A stretch of DNA of 64,000 nucleotides. Origin: Paenibacillus sp. GTDB lineage: Bacteria; Bacillota; Bacilli; Paenibacillales; YIM-B00363. Positions 50,421 through 57,926 of this stretch are shown here, in pieces (within the stretch, counting starts at the first letter, position 1; every line of letters begins with the position of its first letter). A program made the position numbers and the translations under genes. The notes under the pieces are model-generated. The model was given only the letters and a program-made list of their open reading frames with translations, was not told the DNA's origin and did no database searches. The stretch is taken from NCBI RefSeq assembly GCF_035645195.1, contig NZ_DASQNA010000041.1, positions 248,001 through 312,000 on the forward strand. The letters run 5' to 3'.

Positions 50421-51491
50421 TTACAGCCGATTAATAGCCGTTTCCATGGTCTTGTCCGTTAACTGCGCATAGATTTGTGTCGTATCCGTACTTGCGTGGC
50501 CTAATTGTCGCTGCGTTTTGTAAATATCGTTTTTGAGGTAATAACTAGTTGCGAACGAGTGACGCAGCTTATGAACGGTCATCTGCGGCTTTCCAAACGC
50601 GGCCGCATATTTGCTCACCATTTGTTGGATGGCCCGCTTCGACATGCGCTTTCCGTTCGCTTTTCCCCTGGAAATCGCAAGGAACAAGCCTTTCTCCGAA
50701 CGCTTAGGAGTATACACCGAATCCCTGACTTGCAAATAAGCGAGTACGGCTTCTTTACCCGACTCCGCAAAATATACGCCTTGTTTCGCACCCGGGTCTT
50801 CGCTGCCTTTTCTGTAGATGTAAGCAATTCTCTTAGACATATCGATATCATCAACATCTAGATTCACGATCTCGGAGACGCGCATTCCAGACGAGAGGAT
50901 CAACCTAACGATCGCCGTGTCGCGTATACGATTCATTTCATAATAATGAAGCGCTTGGGGGTTGTCCGCGGCATACCTCAAATAACCGGACTCGACGAAC
51001 GCAACGAAATCGGAAATCTCTTGATCGTCCTCGAGAATTTTACCCTTCAGTCTAGAAGCCGCCTGTTTGGAATTGGTTAGACGATGCGCCCTTAATTTTG
51101 CCATCACATTTCGTTTTAATAATGGGTAGTGCTGTTCGTCTTCGGCGATTTGGCTCAGATAATGGAAGAGCGATCGCAGGGAGGCAAGCTTACGCTCCCG
51201 CGTCGTAAGCGAATTCGCAATACGAAGTTGAAGATATAGCTTGAAGGCGTCGATGTTTTCCATGGTTAAAGTCTCTAAATCGCTTAATGGAATGTGGGGG
51301 AGAGCCGAAGCGGACGTAAGCCCTTCCTGAATCAACCATCGAAAAAACACTTCGAAGTCCCGGGTGTATTCTAAGAGGGTAGAGGGGGATAAGTCCGGCA
51401 GCTTGTGTTCGACGAATCGCTCCACATACCAGGGGAGCGAAGGGAGGCGGCTTTCAAGAAGTCGCAAGTCGCGTTCTTTAATGACATTCAT
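50421..51491 (-). CDS. xerS: Tyrosine recombinase XerS-like
   Basis: A 356-residue tyrosine recombinase, the length of streptococcal XerS. The N-terminal SAM-like core-binding domain has PWYVERFVEHK and LLEYTRDFEVFFRWL. The catalytic set is complete: R204 (SSGMRVSE), K228, H307 and R310 (VHKLRH), H332 (LGHAS) and nucleophile Y341 (TQIYAQL). In streptococci XerS acts alone at dif-SL to resolve chromosome dimers. I found no convincing dif-like site beside it. It is not an obvious integron integrase: I saw no IntI-specific insertion near patch III, and it lies 46 kb from the array. GAGGTGA precedes the start. Confidence 0.82.
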   Translation of the reverse strand: MNVIKERDLRLLESRLPSLPWYVERFVEHKLPDLSPSTLLEYTRDFEVFFRWLIQEGLTSASALPHIPLSDLETLTMENIDAFKLYLQLRIANSLTTRERKLASLRSLFHYLSQIAEDEQHYPLLKRNVMAKLRAHRLTNSKQAASRLKGKILEDDQEISDFVAFVESGYLRYAADNPQALHYYEMNRIRDTAIVRLILSSGMRVSEIVNLDVDDIDMSKRIAYIYRKGSEDPGAKQGVYFAESGKEAVLAYLQVRDSVYTPKRSEKGLFLAISRGKANGKRMSKRAIQQMVSKYAAAFGKPQMTVHKLRHSFATSYYLKNDIYKTQRQLGHASTDTTQIYAQLTDKTMETAINRL

Positions 51492-51504
51492 TTTTCATCA
51501 CCTC

Positions 51505-52101
51505 ATTCTTTTTGTTAATGTAATTAATTATTATTATATGGGGGAACGTATGTTCTTGTAAATACCATTTTCGTAGCAGTAGAGTAACGTTCCGGGAACT
51601 AACGCATCTCGGGTTGCAATCAGCTCTTCACAAAAAGCGTATTTTGTGCGTAAGAAGCCGCGGTTAATGAAAATGAGAGCGTGCGTAGGGTTGTCTCAAA
51701 TGTACATTGTACTGACTGAGTTAATTGTATTGTAGTGCAGCTTGTCGAATTTATGAAAACAGATGCGTCCACAAGCCGGATCTCAATGAACCGATGAATG
51801 AATTTAGGATCGGTCGGGCCGCGACGAGTTCATCCGGTTTTAGGCAAACACTAGCATACAATTATAAATCGACAACCATTCGAACAAATTGCATTTCCGA
51901 TGTACGACGCTACAGCTGCAGCGAGTAGTCCTTAACGATTGAAACGGGATCCGGAGCCAACCACACAACTCGAGATCGATTCAATCATGCATCAAATATT
52001 TCAAACGTAGAAAAAGACGAACCCAGTGTTCGCGCAGAAATCCCATTATATATTCGAGATACCATTAATAATGAAATTTAACATGAAAGGGGGATCTTAC
52101 C
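51505..52101. other. AT-rich 600-bp stretch without a recognisable gene
   Basis: I see no convincing gene here. It contains an ATGTACAT palindrome near 51700. A 67-codon plus-strand frame (51725-51928) lacks a ribosome site and protein-like composition. The segment probably holds the xerS promoter at its left end and decayed sequence elsewhere. Confidence 0.5.
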
Positions 52102-52173
52102 ATGGAATTTTTTTTATGGTACTTACTAGTTATTCTTTTAAGTTTACATAATATATATTATCGGACTATATAA
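52102..52173 (+). CDS. 23-residue hydrophobic ORF, possibly a truncated membrane gene
   Basis: MEFFLWYLLVILLSLHNIYYRTI is almost entirely a membrane helix and has a strong ribosome site (AAAGGGGGATC). It may be a genuine micropeptide or the 5' end of a gene cut at about 52175, where the truncated histidine-phosphatase gene also ends. I cannot decide between these. Confidence 0.4.
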   Translation: MEFFLWYLLVILLSLHNIYYRTI

Positions 52174-52188
52174 TTTTGGACAGAAAAA

Positions 52189-52395
52189 TCAGACATCTTC
52201 ATTGTACCTACGTTCCATTGCTCGTTGCAAGTCACTGCTAACAATACGATGTATTTGAAAAGTGCTTTTATTATCCTTAAGGTAACGACCCAGCTTTTCT
52301 GATTGCCTATATCCTTCAGCATTAAGTCCTCTTTGGCTCCAGCCCCCACGATATCCTTCATCGTCCACACCATGTCTCACAAAATATATAGCCAT
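52189..52395 (-). pseudogene. Histidine phosphatase family gene, 3' truncated
   Basis: The 68-codon frame begins MAIYFVRHGVDDEGYRGGWSQRGLNAEGYRQSEKLGRYL and reaches VSSDLQRAMERRYNEDV, then stops. The RHG catalytic motif and SSDLQRA segment are those of phosphoglycerate-mutase-like phosphatases, which are about 180-200 residues. The second catalytic His and most of the domain are missing, so the gene is a fragment. It has GGGGGAAGATGA upstream of its ATG. Confidence 0.75.
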
Positions 52396-52500
52396 TCATC
52401 TTCCCCCTCATTTTCATCGATACCTACTTAACAATCAGATACCGAACCATACGCTTCCAATACCCGGATAGTCTAGCGCTCTTTGCCCAGTTAACCCAAC

Positions 52501-52529
52501 GAAGCCGCTAATCATTCCGCAGCGGCTTC
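52501..52529. terminator. Hairpin GAAGCCGCT/AGCGGCTTC
   Basis: A perfect 9-bp stem with an 11-base loop. Neither side has a strong T-run, so it is either a weak terminator for the leftward small-gene group or an unrelated hairpin. Confidence 0.35.
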
Positions 52530-52626
52530 ATGGTGTTGTATTTTGAACTCTTGTACCCGTTACTTCAGTAAAACTACAGATATTCAAACGTCTCATTTGG
52601 GTTAGAGGGGAAGTATTTAAATGAGC

Positions 52627-52851
52627 TCACATTAAATTTCCGGTGATGCACTTATTAAATTCAACTAAATTCTCACCGAGGGCGGTAAAAGGATTTGAAA
52701 GATAGATGATGTCATCTTCATCAAAATATTTCTTTAGTGATACAACCTCATTTTTCTCTTCGTCGAAAACATTAATAATGATGTAATCGTTTCTCCAAAC
52801 CCATTTTTCATGTTCGAACGGGCTGTTATATATAAGCTTTGGCAAAGCCAT
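52627..52851 (-). CDS. Small hypothetical protein, acidic
   Basis: A 74-residue acidic soluble protein (MALPKLIYNSPFEHEKWVWRNDYIIINVFDEEKNEVVSLKKYFDEDDIIYLSNPFTALGENLVEFNKC). No family recognised. AGGGAG precedes ATG 52851; the frame runs on to 52875. It is the last of a leftward series of small genes; its size, acidity and context resemble immunity proteins of polymorphic toxins, but I have no direct evidence. Confidence 0.55.
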   Translation of the reverse strand: MALPKLIYNSPFEHEKWVWRNDYIIINVFDEEKNEVVSLKKYFDEDDIIYLSNPFTALGENLVEFNKCITGNLM

Positions 52852-52901
52852 AGACACATCACTCCCTAGGCCCAAAAAGCATATCCTTATACCCGATTGC
52901 C

Positions 52902-53261
52902 TTAAAGCGGTTCCACCGCCGTACTCTCGTCGCCGTTGTGTAAATCAATCAACCCAAATACATCAAACAATTTCCCGTATAACTTATCGAATTCCTTCAA
53001 TAACTCATCAGAGTTTTTAGAGTATTTACTCTGATGGTAAAACCTACTACATGTATAGATTAAGATAGCAACGATTTCTTTGGACACCATCTTGTCGTCG
53101 CAAACTGTCACTTCATATATATTTAGACACTCATGTAAGGCTTCAATTAAATCTCTGTCAACCAACGCATTTCCATCGCCTCCGTTGTTGCCCCGAAGCT
53201 GAAGAACAAGTTCTTTGCATACTGTTTTAATTTTCAACTCTATGTCATAAGGCTGTTCCAT
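52902..53261 (-). CDS. Small hypothetical protein, helical and acidic
   Basis: A 119-residue soluble, mainly helical protein (ELKIKTVCKELVLQLRGNNGGDGNALVDRDLIEALHECLNIYEVTV ... RFYHQSKYSKNSDELLKEFDKLYGKLFDVFGLI). No family recognised. The ribosome site GGGGAGGG lies 6 bases before ATG 53261. One of four consecutive small leftward genes, all AT-rich. Confidence 0.62.
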   Translation of the reverse strand: MEQPYDIELKIKTVCKELVLQLRGNNGGDGNALVDRDLIEALHECLNIYEVTVCDDKMVSKEIVAILIYTCSRFYHQSKYSKNSDELLKEFDKLYGKLFDVFGLIDLHNGDESTAVEPL

Positions 53262-53331
53262 ATAAACCCTCCCCTATTATGGTTTATGAAGGTCTTGTTT
53301 CCATTAGCTTAATCGTTTCTTAAAAATGGAG

Positions 53332-53607
53332 TCACAAATTCACTACATCCCAGGCTCCGCCAGAACCATGATAGGTCTCAACACTTAACTCAAACTTTCT
53401 GTCACATGAAGTACATTCAAACACGTGATATAAAACATCATCTGGCCAAAGCTGACCTTTTTGAAGAGTATAAAAGTCGCAATTACCTTGGATAATCTTC
53501 AGTGTTCCCTCACTAAGGATTACCTTCAATTGTTCAACAATATTTAAGTATTCGTATGGATGGACGATTCGAATTTTCTCTGAAAAACCGTCGCACCTAC
53601 TGCACAT
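53332..53607 (-). CDS. Small protein with two CxxC motifs (zinc-ribbon-like)
   Basis: A 91-residue protein with CSRC at residues 2-5 and CTSC at about 69-72, spaced as for one structural zinc site. It ends FELSVETYHGSGGAWDVVNL. No named family is recognised. GGGGGG lies upstream of ATG 53607. Part of the leftward small-gene series. Confidence 0.6.
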   Translation of the reverse strand: MCSRCDGFSEKIRIVHPYEYLNIVEQLKVILSEGTLKIIQGNCDFYTLQKGQLWPDDVLYHVFECTSCDRKFELSVETYHGSGGAWDVVNL

Positions 53608-53757
53608 TCCATTCCCCCCCTTACTTTTGCCTTTACTGAAGTATTCTTAGGAACGACTGAACTATCCTGCCCGTTACTTCAATGACCTGCGTTAAACGCA
53701 ACAATGGCGATGGATCGGTCCCATCGCCGCACTTTCGTCATCCGCAAGCGGTACTCT

Positions 53758-54066
53758 CTATATGCCAGCAGGTAATTTCTTAATTTCAAAATATAACAAA
53801 AGAACCCCTAGTATTATCATTACAAAACCAGCAACTATAAAAAAATAATTCTCATACCGACGGTCTTTTGACATGTAGATTGCCTCTATGAATCTCATTC
53901 CAACAGCGTTTCCCCAAACGCCTACAATAATGCTCCAAATACCAAGGCTTATTAATTGAGATGAAGTTATGTCAATTATCTTTGGACCAATGTAACGATA
54001 GTGAATGTATGAGTATAGAATTACTAAAATAAAATTTATTACTCCTCTTACAGTACCTCTATTCAT
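53758..54066 (-). CDS. Small membrane protein, function unknown
   Basis: A 102-residue protein with three probable membrane helices (VINFILVILYSYIHYRYIG; LISLGIWSIIVGVWGNAVGMRF; YFFIVAGFVMIILGVLLLYF) and a basic loop with RRYENY. ATG 54066 is preferred for GGAG about 9 bases upstream; a GTG at 54123 would add 19 residues. No family recognised. Confidence 0.6.
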   Translation of the reverse strand: MNRGTVRGVINFILVILYSYIHYRYIGPKIIDITSSQLISLGIWSIIVGVWGNAVGMRFIEAIYMSKDRRYENYFFIVAGFVMIILGVLLLYFEIKKLPAGI

Positions 54067-54309
54067 ACGCTCACTCTCCAATGACAAACGGAATAATTGG
54101 GCACCAAAATACGTATACGTCACCTAATTGCTTATGGTTACGTTATCCTTTCCGTTAGCTACGCCGGCCAGAAAGTTTTTTAGTCCATCTCCTCTTATTT
54201 ATCGGGTTAAGTTGTTGTCGCTCGACAACCAGGCAAAGAAGTCGTCGAGCCTGCGCAAGGTAAAGACAGCCGCAGTCACAAGTGGCTGATCCCCGCTTAC
54301 CCCCCGTAA

Positions 54310-54365
54310 TTTCAAAATAAAGGACATTAGCGCGGTAACATACCGAGCTAATGCCCCTTTTTCTA
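54310..54365 (-). terminator. Intrinsic terminator after the DHFR-family gene
   Basis: GCATTAGCTCGGTA pairs with TACCGCGCTAATG around a short loop. On the minus strand TCCTTTATTTTG follows. On the plus strand CCCCTTTTT follows, so it may work both ways. The 54067-54309 stretch next to it holds no gene I can support. Confidence 0.65.
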
Positions 54366-54449
54366 ACGGCACAAATGTGCAGACATATTCGTTCCATTTC
54401 CAGTTAACAAGACAGACGATCGTCTAACCAACTGCCTTATTAATCCGGT

Positions 54450-54995
54450 TTATCTTTCTGGATGATAAGTCAGAACAACGACGCCTGAACCGAATGTCAT
54501 TGTTTCCGTCAGTTTCAGCACTTTCTTATCGATCCCTTCTCCAAAGAGACGTTTTCCGTTTCCAATCAGAACTGGGAAAACCATAAGCCGATATTCGTCG
54601 ATGAGGTCAAGCCGGCTCAGCGCTTGAACGAGCTTGCAGCTGCCAAATACCAAGATATCCTTACCAGGCTGCTGCTTCAGCTTGGATATTTCCTCCGTGA
54701 TATTGCCCTTGATCAGCGATGAATTGTTCCATTCCATTTTTTCCAGGGTTGATGAAATCACGTGCTTGGGGTAATCGTTCATCATTCGGCCATATTCCCC
54801 TTCTTGCTCGATCAAATTAGGCCAAGCCGCTGCAAAATGAACATACGTTTCGCGCCCAAGCAGAAGAGCGTCGCTAGCTTTCAGTTCATTGAACTTGAAT
54901 TTCTTAGTTTCCTCACTACGGAATTGGACCGTCCACTGTGGATTCTCCATGACGCCATCCAGCGATACAAACTCTGATACAACTACTTTTCTCAT
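54450..54995 (-). CDS. Dihydrofolate reductase-fold protein (RibD C-terminal domain family)
   Basis: A 181-residue protein with the RibD_C/DHFR-like fold typical of YyaP/YwjB-type proteins: KVVVSEFVSLDGVMENPQWT, ALLLGRETYVHFAAAWP, HVISSTLEKMEWNNSSLI, ILVFGSCKLVQALSRLDLIDEYRLMVFPVLIGNGKRLFGEG. The family binds NADPH; substrate unknown. ATG 54995 is chosen because AAGGAG is then 7 bases away; an ATG two codons earlier is too close to it. Single gene with its own terminator. Confidence 0.82.
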   Translation of the reverse strand: MRKVVVSEFVSLDGVMENPQWTVQFRSEETKKFKFNELKASDALLLGRETYVHFAAAWPNLIEQEGEYGRMMNDYPKHVISSTLEKMEWNNSSLIKGNITEEISKLKQQPGKDILVFGSCKLVQALSRLDLIDEYRLMVFPVLIGNGKRLFGEGIDKKVLKLTETMTFGSGVVVLTYHPER

Positions 54996-55317
54996 TTTCA
55001 TGCTCCTTAATAGTTTCCACTGGAATGACCTTACTCCATTACTGATTTTATTCTCATTTATTTAGACGAAATTCTATTGGAAAATTCATCGGTCTAATTG
55101 TTCAGGAAGCTCAAATCTGAAAAACAATTTTACGTTAATAAAATTTTGGATGATCTTTTTGTCGCATTTTCGCAACAATGTCCCCGCTTTCGTGTTCAGT
55201 TTATGTCCCTTCATTGTGCGTCACACAGTAAACTTACAGTTATAGAGTCAGGAATAGACGCAACTTTTTCGGAAGCTATGAGGTCTAATAATCGTGGATT
55301 TTTTTGGAGGGATCATG
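54996..55317. other. Divergent intergenic region
   Basis: About 320 bp between the leftward DHFR-family gene and the rightward stalk-domain gene. It should contain both promoters. A 89-codon frame at 55098-55367 overlaps the next gene and has no ribosome site, so I do not call it. Confidence 0.4.
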
Positions 55318-56004
55318 ATGAAGTTAAAGCCAAGGTTGTTGAAAAAGGCCGGAACTATTGCAATTAGCGCTGTCTTGGTTGGGAGTCTATTGGGGTCCAC
55401 AGTTTTTGCAGCACAAACGGCTAAAATCTTGGTAAACGGTGTTGAAGTAGTCACGAACGTAAGCCCACAAATCATCAATGGCCGAGTTATGGTGCCCATC
55501 AGCTTTGTTGCACGCGCACTCGGAGCAGATGTAGATTGGAACGGCAAAACGAAAACCGTAAACATTAAGACGCAAAACAGTTCATCCGGTGATGATATAA
55601 TGGTTCAACAAATCCCCCTGCAATCGATCCAGAGCTACATCAATGCCAGAAATACAATCATTTCCTTCCTCAATAAATATGACATGCGGGACCAAACAGG
55701 TCGTGAATTGGTCTCAGAAGATTTCGACAGCGACATTTTCCTTCTGGCAGAAGGTGTCGTTATACCCATAGGCGGGATATTCCCGCAGTTTCTTGACTAC
55801 AAAATAATTGATGCTAAGCAAGATTCTAATAAGTGGATAATTCGTTTAGAGATCTACGAGTATGACCCCCACTCACTTCAGGTCAATTTGAAGCTAGTTG
55901 ACTTCCATGTTACAGATAATAAAATTTCCGAAGCATGGCTTGCTGGTGATATCAGACAACTTGATGATTACACCGTCTTTCCTGGATTGACGGTTAATAA
56001 GTAG
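55318..56004 (+). CDS. Exported protein with copper amine oxidase N-terminal (stalk) domain
   Basis: A 228-residue secreted protein. The signal peptide is MKLKPRLLKKAGTIAISAVLVGSLLGSTVFA. A single stalk domain follows (KILVNGVEVVTNVSPQIINGRVMVPISFVARALGADVDWNGKTKTVNIK), abundant in Paenibacillaceae exported proteins. The ~130-residue C-terminal part (SIQSYINARNTIISFLNKYDMRDQTG ... VFPGLTVNK) resembles DUF-type lipoprotein domains but is not recognised. GGAGG lies 7 bases before ATG 55318. Confidence 0.8.
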   Translation: MKLKPRLLKKAGTIAISAVLVGSLLGSTVFAAQTAKILVNGVEVVTNVSPQIINGRVMVPISFVARALGADVDWNGKTKTVNIKTQNSSSGDDIMVQQIPLQSIQSYINARNTIISFLNKYDMRDQTGRELVSEDFDSDIFLLAEGVVIPIGGIFPQFLDYKIIDAKQDSNKWIIRLEIYEYDPHSLQVNLKLVDFHVTDNKISEAWLAGDIRQLDDYTVFPGLTVNK

Positions 56005-56046
56005 AAAAAGGCCGAGTGCGCGTTAATGTCGCACACTCGGCTTTTA
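56004..56046 (+). terminator. Intrinsic terminator after the stalk-domain gene
   Basis: AAAAGGCCGAGTGCGCG pairs with CGCACACTCGGCTTTT; T-rich sequence follows. Confidence 0.78.
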
Positions 56047-56214
56047 TTATGTCAACGAACAAAACAAAGAAAGCGGCAGTGACGATCCGCCAGCATGGAC
56101 AAACTCAAGCTTCACTGGTTCGAGGCAGTCGTTTTTCCGCAATCATCGATTGCTATCAGAAGAAAAAGTGATGGGCCGGCTCTTGCCCCGGCGCTCTCTT
56201 TAGCCGATAGTCGG

Positions 56215-56559
56215 CTATAAAGGCGTATACCCTGTCTTCTCTACGAGTGACTGTCCTTGCGGGGACAAGATCCATTCAATGAAACGTTCCACGTTAGGAT
56301 TATCGGAATTCGTTGTGACCGCATAGAACACAGCCGTAAGCGGGTACGTTCCATTAGCTATGTTTTCTCTCGTTGGGGCCATGCCATCAATAGACAAGAG
56401 GCGGATATTGCCGTTGCACACCATCCCGGTGACGAAGAAAAGGAATGAAAAACCTAGTGCGTTCTTGTGATTTCGGTATTGGGCGGTTTCTGCAATAATG
56501 CCGCCCATTCCGTTCACAACGTCTTCTTGGTGAGGCGTTATTAGCGGTTCCCCTGCCAT
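56215..56559 (-). pseudogene. Phosphate-binding-protein-like (PBP) C-terminal fragment
   Basis: The frame ITPHQEDVVNGMGGIIAETAQYRNHKNALGFSFLFFVTGMVCNGNIRLLSIDGMAPTRENIANGTYPLTAVFYAVTT...VERFIEWILSPQGQSLVEKTGYTPL is the C-terminal third of a PstS-like substrate-binding protein. The signal peptide and the N-terminal lobe are absent and the upstream sequence belongs to a broken MFS gene. It is a remnant fused to another remnant. Confidence 0.7.
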
Positions 56560-57356
56560 TAATTTTCGCAGCGCAGTTCGGCTTCCGCTCCCCTCCGGGC
56601 GTTGAAACGCCCGGATACCGTCATTGCTCCCGCCAACGTCCCGCCAATTCGTGATTTCCCCGCTATTAGCGACCCCGCATTCATGGCGCCCAGCAGCCAG
56701 GACATCGACCGGTCGCTGCCCGTTCGGGCAAGCAAATATGGTATCGCCAGTTCCAGCGGACCATTAAGCAGCAAATTCCACCGCCATGAAAATGACAAGC
56801 GCGAATAGCCCTTTTCGGCGGGAGATATACGCAAAGCCTTGGAGCGTCTGCTTCCATAGCCGGTTCTCGTCCGAAGCCGCCCCATCCACCTCATGCCTGC
56901 CGGCAACTACCGAAATCGGCGACAAAACCGTCCCTGCAACAGCGATCGCGAACGTAACGAGGTCAACCAAAATGATGCCGGGAAGCCCAATCGGTGCATA
57001 AAGCAAGCCCGCCAAAACTGGGGCAAGGACGCTGGCCAGCGGGAACATGAGCTCCTTCAGCCCATTGGCCTTATTAAGCTCGCTCTTGGCTACCTGCTCA
57101 TACGTAACGGCGGCGATCGCCGGTCCTTGTGCGGCCGCAACCCCCCTTGAAGCGTAACGATCGCGTACAATTGCCAAAGAGGATGCCCGTCCGCAATGGC
57201 GAACAGTAACACAAGCGTCCCGGCAGCCTGACTGGAATCCGCGAGTATAATAAGCTTTTTCCGGTTAAACCGATCGACCGCGAGACCCAGCCATACGCCG
57301 AAGGAAACACCCTGCAATATAAATAACGTGTATAGCGGCGACTTTCGCGCAAACAT
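56560..57356 (-). pseudogene. MFS transporter gene broken by frameshifts
   Basis: Three overlapping minus-strand frames carry successive pieces of one major-facilitator protein: LYTLFILQGVSFGVWLGLAVDRFNRKKLIILADSSQAAGTLVLLF (57356 to about 57145), AAAQGPAIAAVTYEQVAKSELNKANGLKELMFPLASVLAPVLAGLLYAPIGLPGIILVDLVTFAIAVAGTV to FAYISRRKGLFALVIFMAVEFAA (to 56764), and WNLLLNGPLELAIPYLLARTGSDRSMSWLLGAMNAGSLIAG (to about 56640). At least two frameshifts are needed, and both the first helix and the C-terminal half are missing. The type resembles DHA3-like drug-efflux MFS proteins. Confidence 0.75.
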
Positions 57357-57926
57357 GATACATCTTCTCCTCTTTAACGCAAACGAAAAAAGCCTTCACC
57401 ACGAACATGAAAGCTTCGGAAGGTAATCTTAAGGATGTCATTCCCGCTTACGTTGTTAGTTTCGTTATGACGGATGTCGAACGGACGCATAACCGAAACA
57501 AGCCTCTATTGACTTACGAATCGGACACGTCGGTTCGGTTCTTATATTCGGTTCATTAAAACACGTCATAACGAACAGCGAGGAGCATTTTGTGTCGATT
57601 CCCCTTTGCACTGCTGAACAGTTAATTATGGAGAAATGTACCATGCGTTTTTGTCGGACGACAAGAACTTGATCCTTTTATCTTCGTAAATTGCCCCGAA
57701 CATGCAAGTGCCGGATGGTAACACGACAGCACGAAACCGTTACTCAGATGGATGTATAGACTAGGCTGCATATCCGGGCGGATATGAGATATCGTCGAAA
57801 CCGCGCATGCACCGGAAAGGCGCGCCGCGCGTACTTGGCTCTCGCCAAGCAGCGCGGCGCGCTATCGAGCGTTGCGCAGGAGAATCGGCAAGCAACTCGA
57901 TCGATTCATCAAGCGCAACCTCCAGT
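57357..57926. other. 570-bp intergenic region with a large GC hairpin
   Basis: No gene is supported. A long hairpin (57820-57830 GCGCGCCGCGC against 57852-57862 GCGCGGCGCGC, with an inner CTTGGC/GCCAAG stem) lies 65 bp beyond the pullulanase stop. It is probably that gene's terminator, although only CTTTCC follows it on the minus strand. Confidence 0.5.

Noticed and set aside
50421-51491. The tyrosine recombinase as the missing integron integrase
   Set aside because: Length, N-terminus and motif context fit XerS; it is far from the array and no IntI-specific segment was seen.
51725-51928. 67-codon plus-strand frame
   Set aside because: No ribosome site and no protein-like pattern.
54155-54397. 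80-codon minus-strand frame
   Set aside because: It overlaps the terminator of the DHFR-family gene and has atypical composition.
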